64,000 bases of DNA from Paraburkholderia sp. IMGN_8 (lineage in GTDB: Bacteria > Pseudomonadota > Gammaproteobacteria > Burkholderiales > Burkholderiaceae). Location: positions 2,976,001 through 3,040,000 of the forward strand of contig NZ_CP150901.1 of assembly GCF_038050405.1 (NCBI RefSeq). The letters run 5' to 3'. Position 1 is the first letter of the stretch, and the number at the start of each line of letters is the position of its first letter. The position numbers were made by a program, and so were the translations under genes. This document shows positions 63,779 through 64,000 of the stretch, piece by piece. Below the pieces are notes generated by a model. The model was not told where the DNA came from, did not search any database, and saw only the letters and a list, made by a program, of their open reading frames with translations.

Positions 63779-64000
63779 TTAGCGTACCTGGGCCGCAAGC
63801 GGCGCGGCGGTGTCGTGTTCTGCCGCGACGTACGGCGACTTGCCCGGTACGCACGGCGTAATCATGTAGTCCGGATCGTGTCGTTGCATCCGGAAGACGT
63901 GGAAGATTTCGCCCCAAGCGTTGAAGAGCCCTTCGTATGCCGGCGGCAGATCGGCCTCGATCGCTTTGCGCAGTTTCGGCAGCGCGTGGAAAGGCACGTT
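63779..64000 (-). CDS. mocD: Second desaturase-family oxygenase, MocD-like (partial)
   Basis: Only the last 73 codons are inside the window; the gene continues beyond 64,000. VPFHALPKLRKAIEADLPPA, then WGEIFHVFRMQRHDPDYMIT matches the C-terminus of the MocD protein at 57945-59027 (VPFHALPQLHDTVKGDMPPP and later DPSYHIVRPVP). The His boxes must lie outside the window. It is the first gene of the row mocD2-mocE2-binding protein-isomerase-formaldehyde dehydrogenase that is visible, so the two oxygenase pairs belong to separate transcripts. Confidence 0.9.
   Translation of the reverse strand, partial: NVPFHALPKLRKAIEADLPPAYEGLFNAWGEIFHVFRMQRHDPDYMITPCVPGKSPYVAAEHDTAAPLAAQVR

Overview
The window is GC-rich, densely coded DNA from a beta-proteobacterium of the order Burkholderiales, most likely Paraburkholderia, Caballeronia or Burkholderia. 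The signs are a porin that opens SSVTLYGLID and ends in Phe, a DUF4148 protein, many LysR regulators and short-chain dehydrogenases, a split transketolase and a kdp operon. No rRNA, tRNA, ribosomal or other housekeeping gene is seen. The mix of small catabolic operons, each with its own regulator, suits an accessory region such as a second chromosome or megaplasmid. This placement is inference from gene style, not from a database search.

Layout. 0-3 kb: end of an MFS permease, a porin, and a LysR gene coupled to DUF4148. 3-12.3 kb: a potassium island with a KimA-like permease, a universal stress protein, two small unknown proteins and kdpFABC-kdpE. A further 34-codon membrane ORF precedes kdpF, and kdpD is absent from its normal place. 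12.4-20 kb: a DUF1326/DUF2182 pair, an ArsR/SRPBCC-YCII module with a perfect operator, and a LysR-ALDH-dehydrogenase-SnoaL operon. 20-27 kb: a thiolase, 3-hydroxyacyl-CoA dehydrogenase-like SDR, nitroreductase, acyl-CoA ligase and Crp-type regulator group that looks like acyl-CoA chemistry. 27-32 kb: LysR facing an SDR-SDR-GST-DUF427-SDR row. 32.5-39.3 kb: oxidoreductases, a metallo-beta-lactamase-fold hydrolase, a TetR gene and two diverged copies of one promoter; the second copy is joined to gene remnants by a deletion. 39.7-43.4 kb: a broken lipoprotein gene, a GGDEF protein lacking a conserved segment, and a lytic transglycosylase. 43.8-48.8 kb: a TetR-controlled DevBCA-like ABC exporter with an outer-membrane channel. 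48.9-50.6 kb: decayed Nramp and cupin-like genes. 51-56.1 kb: LysR-SDR-MFS-split transketolase.

56.3-64 kb is the most striking part. It is a rhizopine-type (moc) locus: a diiron desaturase-family oxygenase (MocD), a Rieske ferredoxin (MocE) and a ferredoxin reductase (MocF), then a LacI regulator with two palindromes, a glutathione-dependent formaldehyde dehydrogenase, a TIM-barrel sugar isomerase, a periplasmic sugar-binding protein, and a second MocE and MocD pair that runs off the window edge. Read together, these genes suggest uptake of a methylated sugar or cyclitol, oxidative demethylation by one of two oxygenase/ferredoxin pairs sharing one reductase, and removal of the formaldehyde released.

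Limits: everything was read by eye from sequence and recalled family features. No alignments or searches were run.
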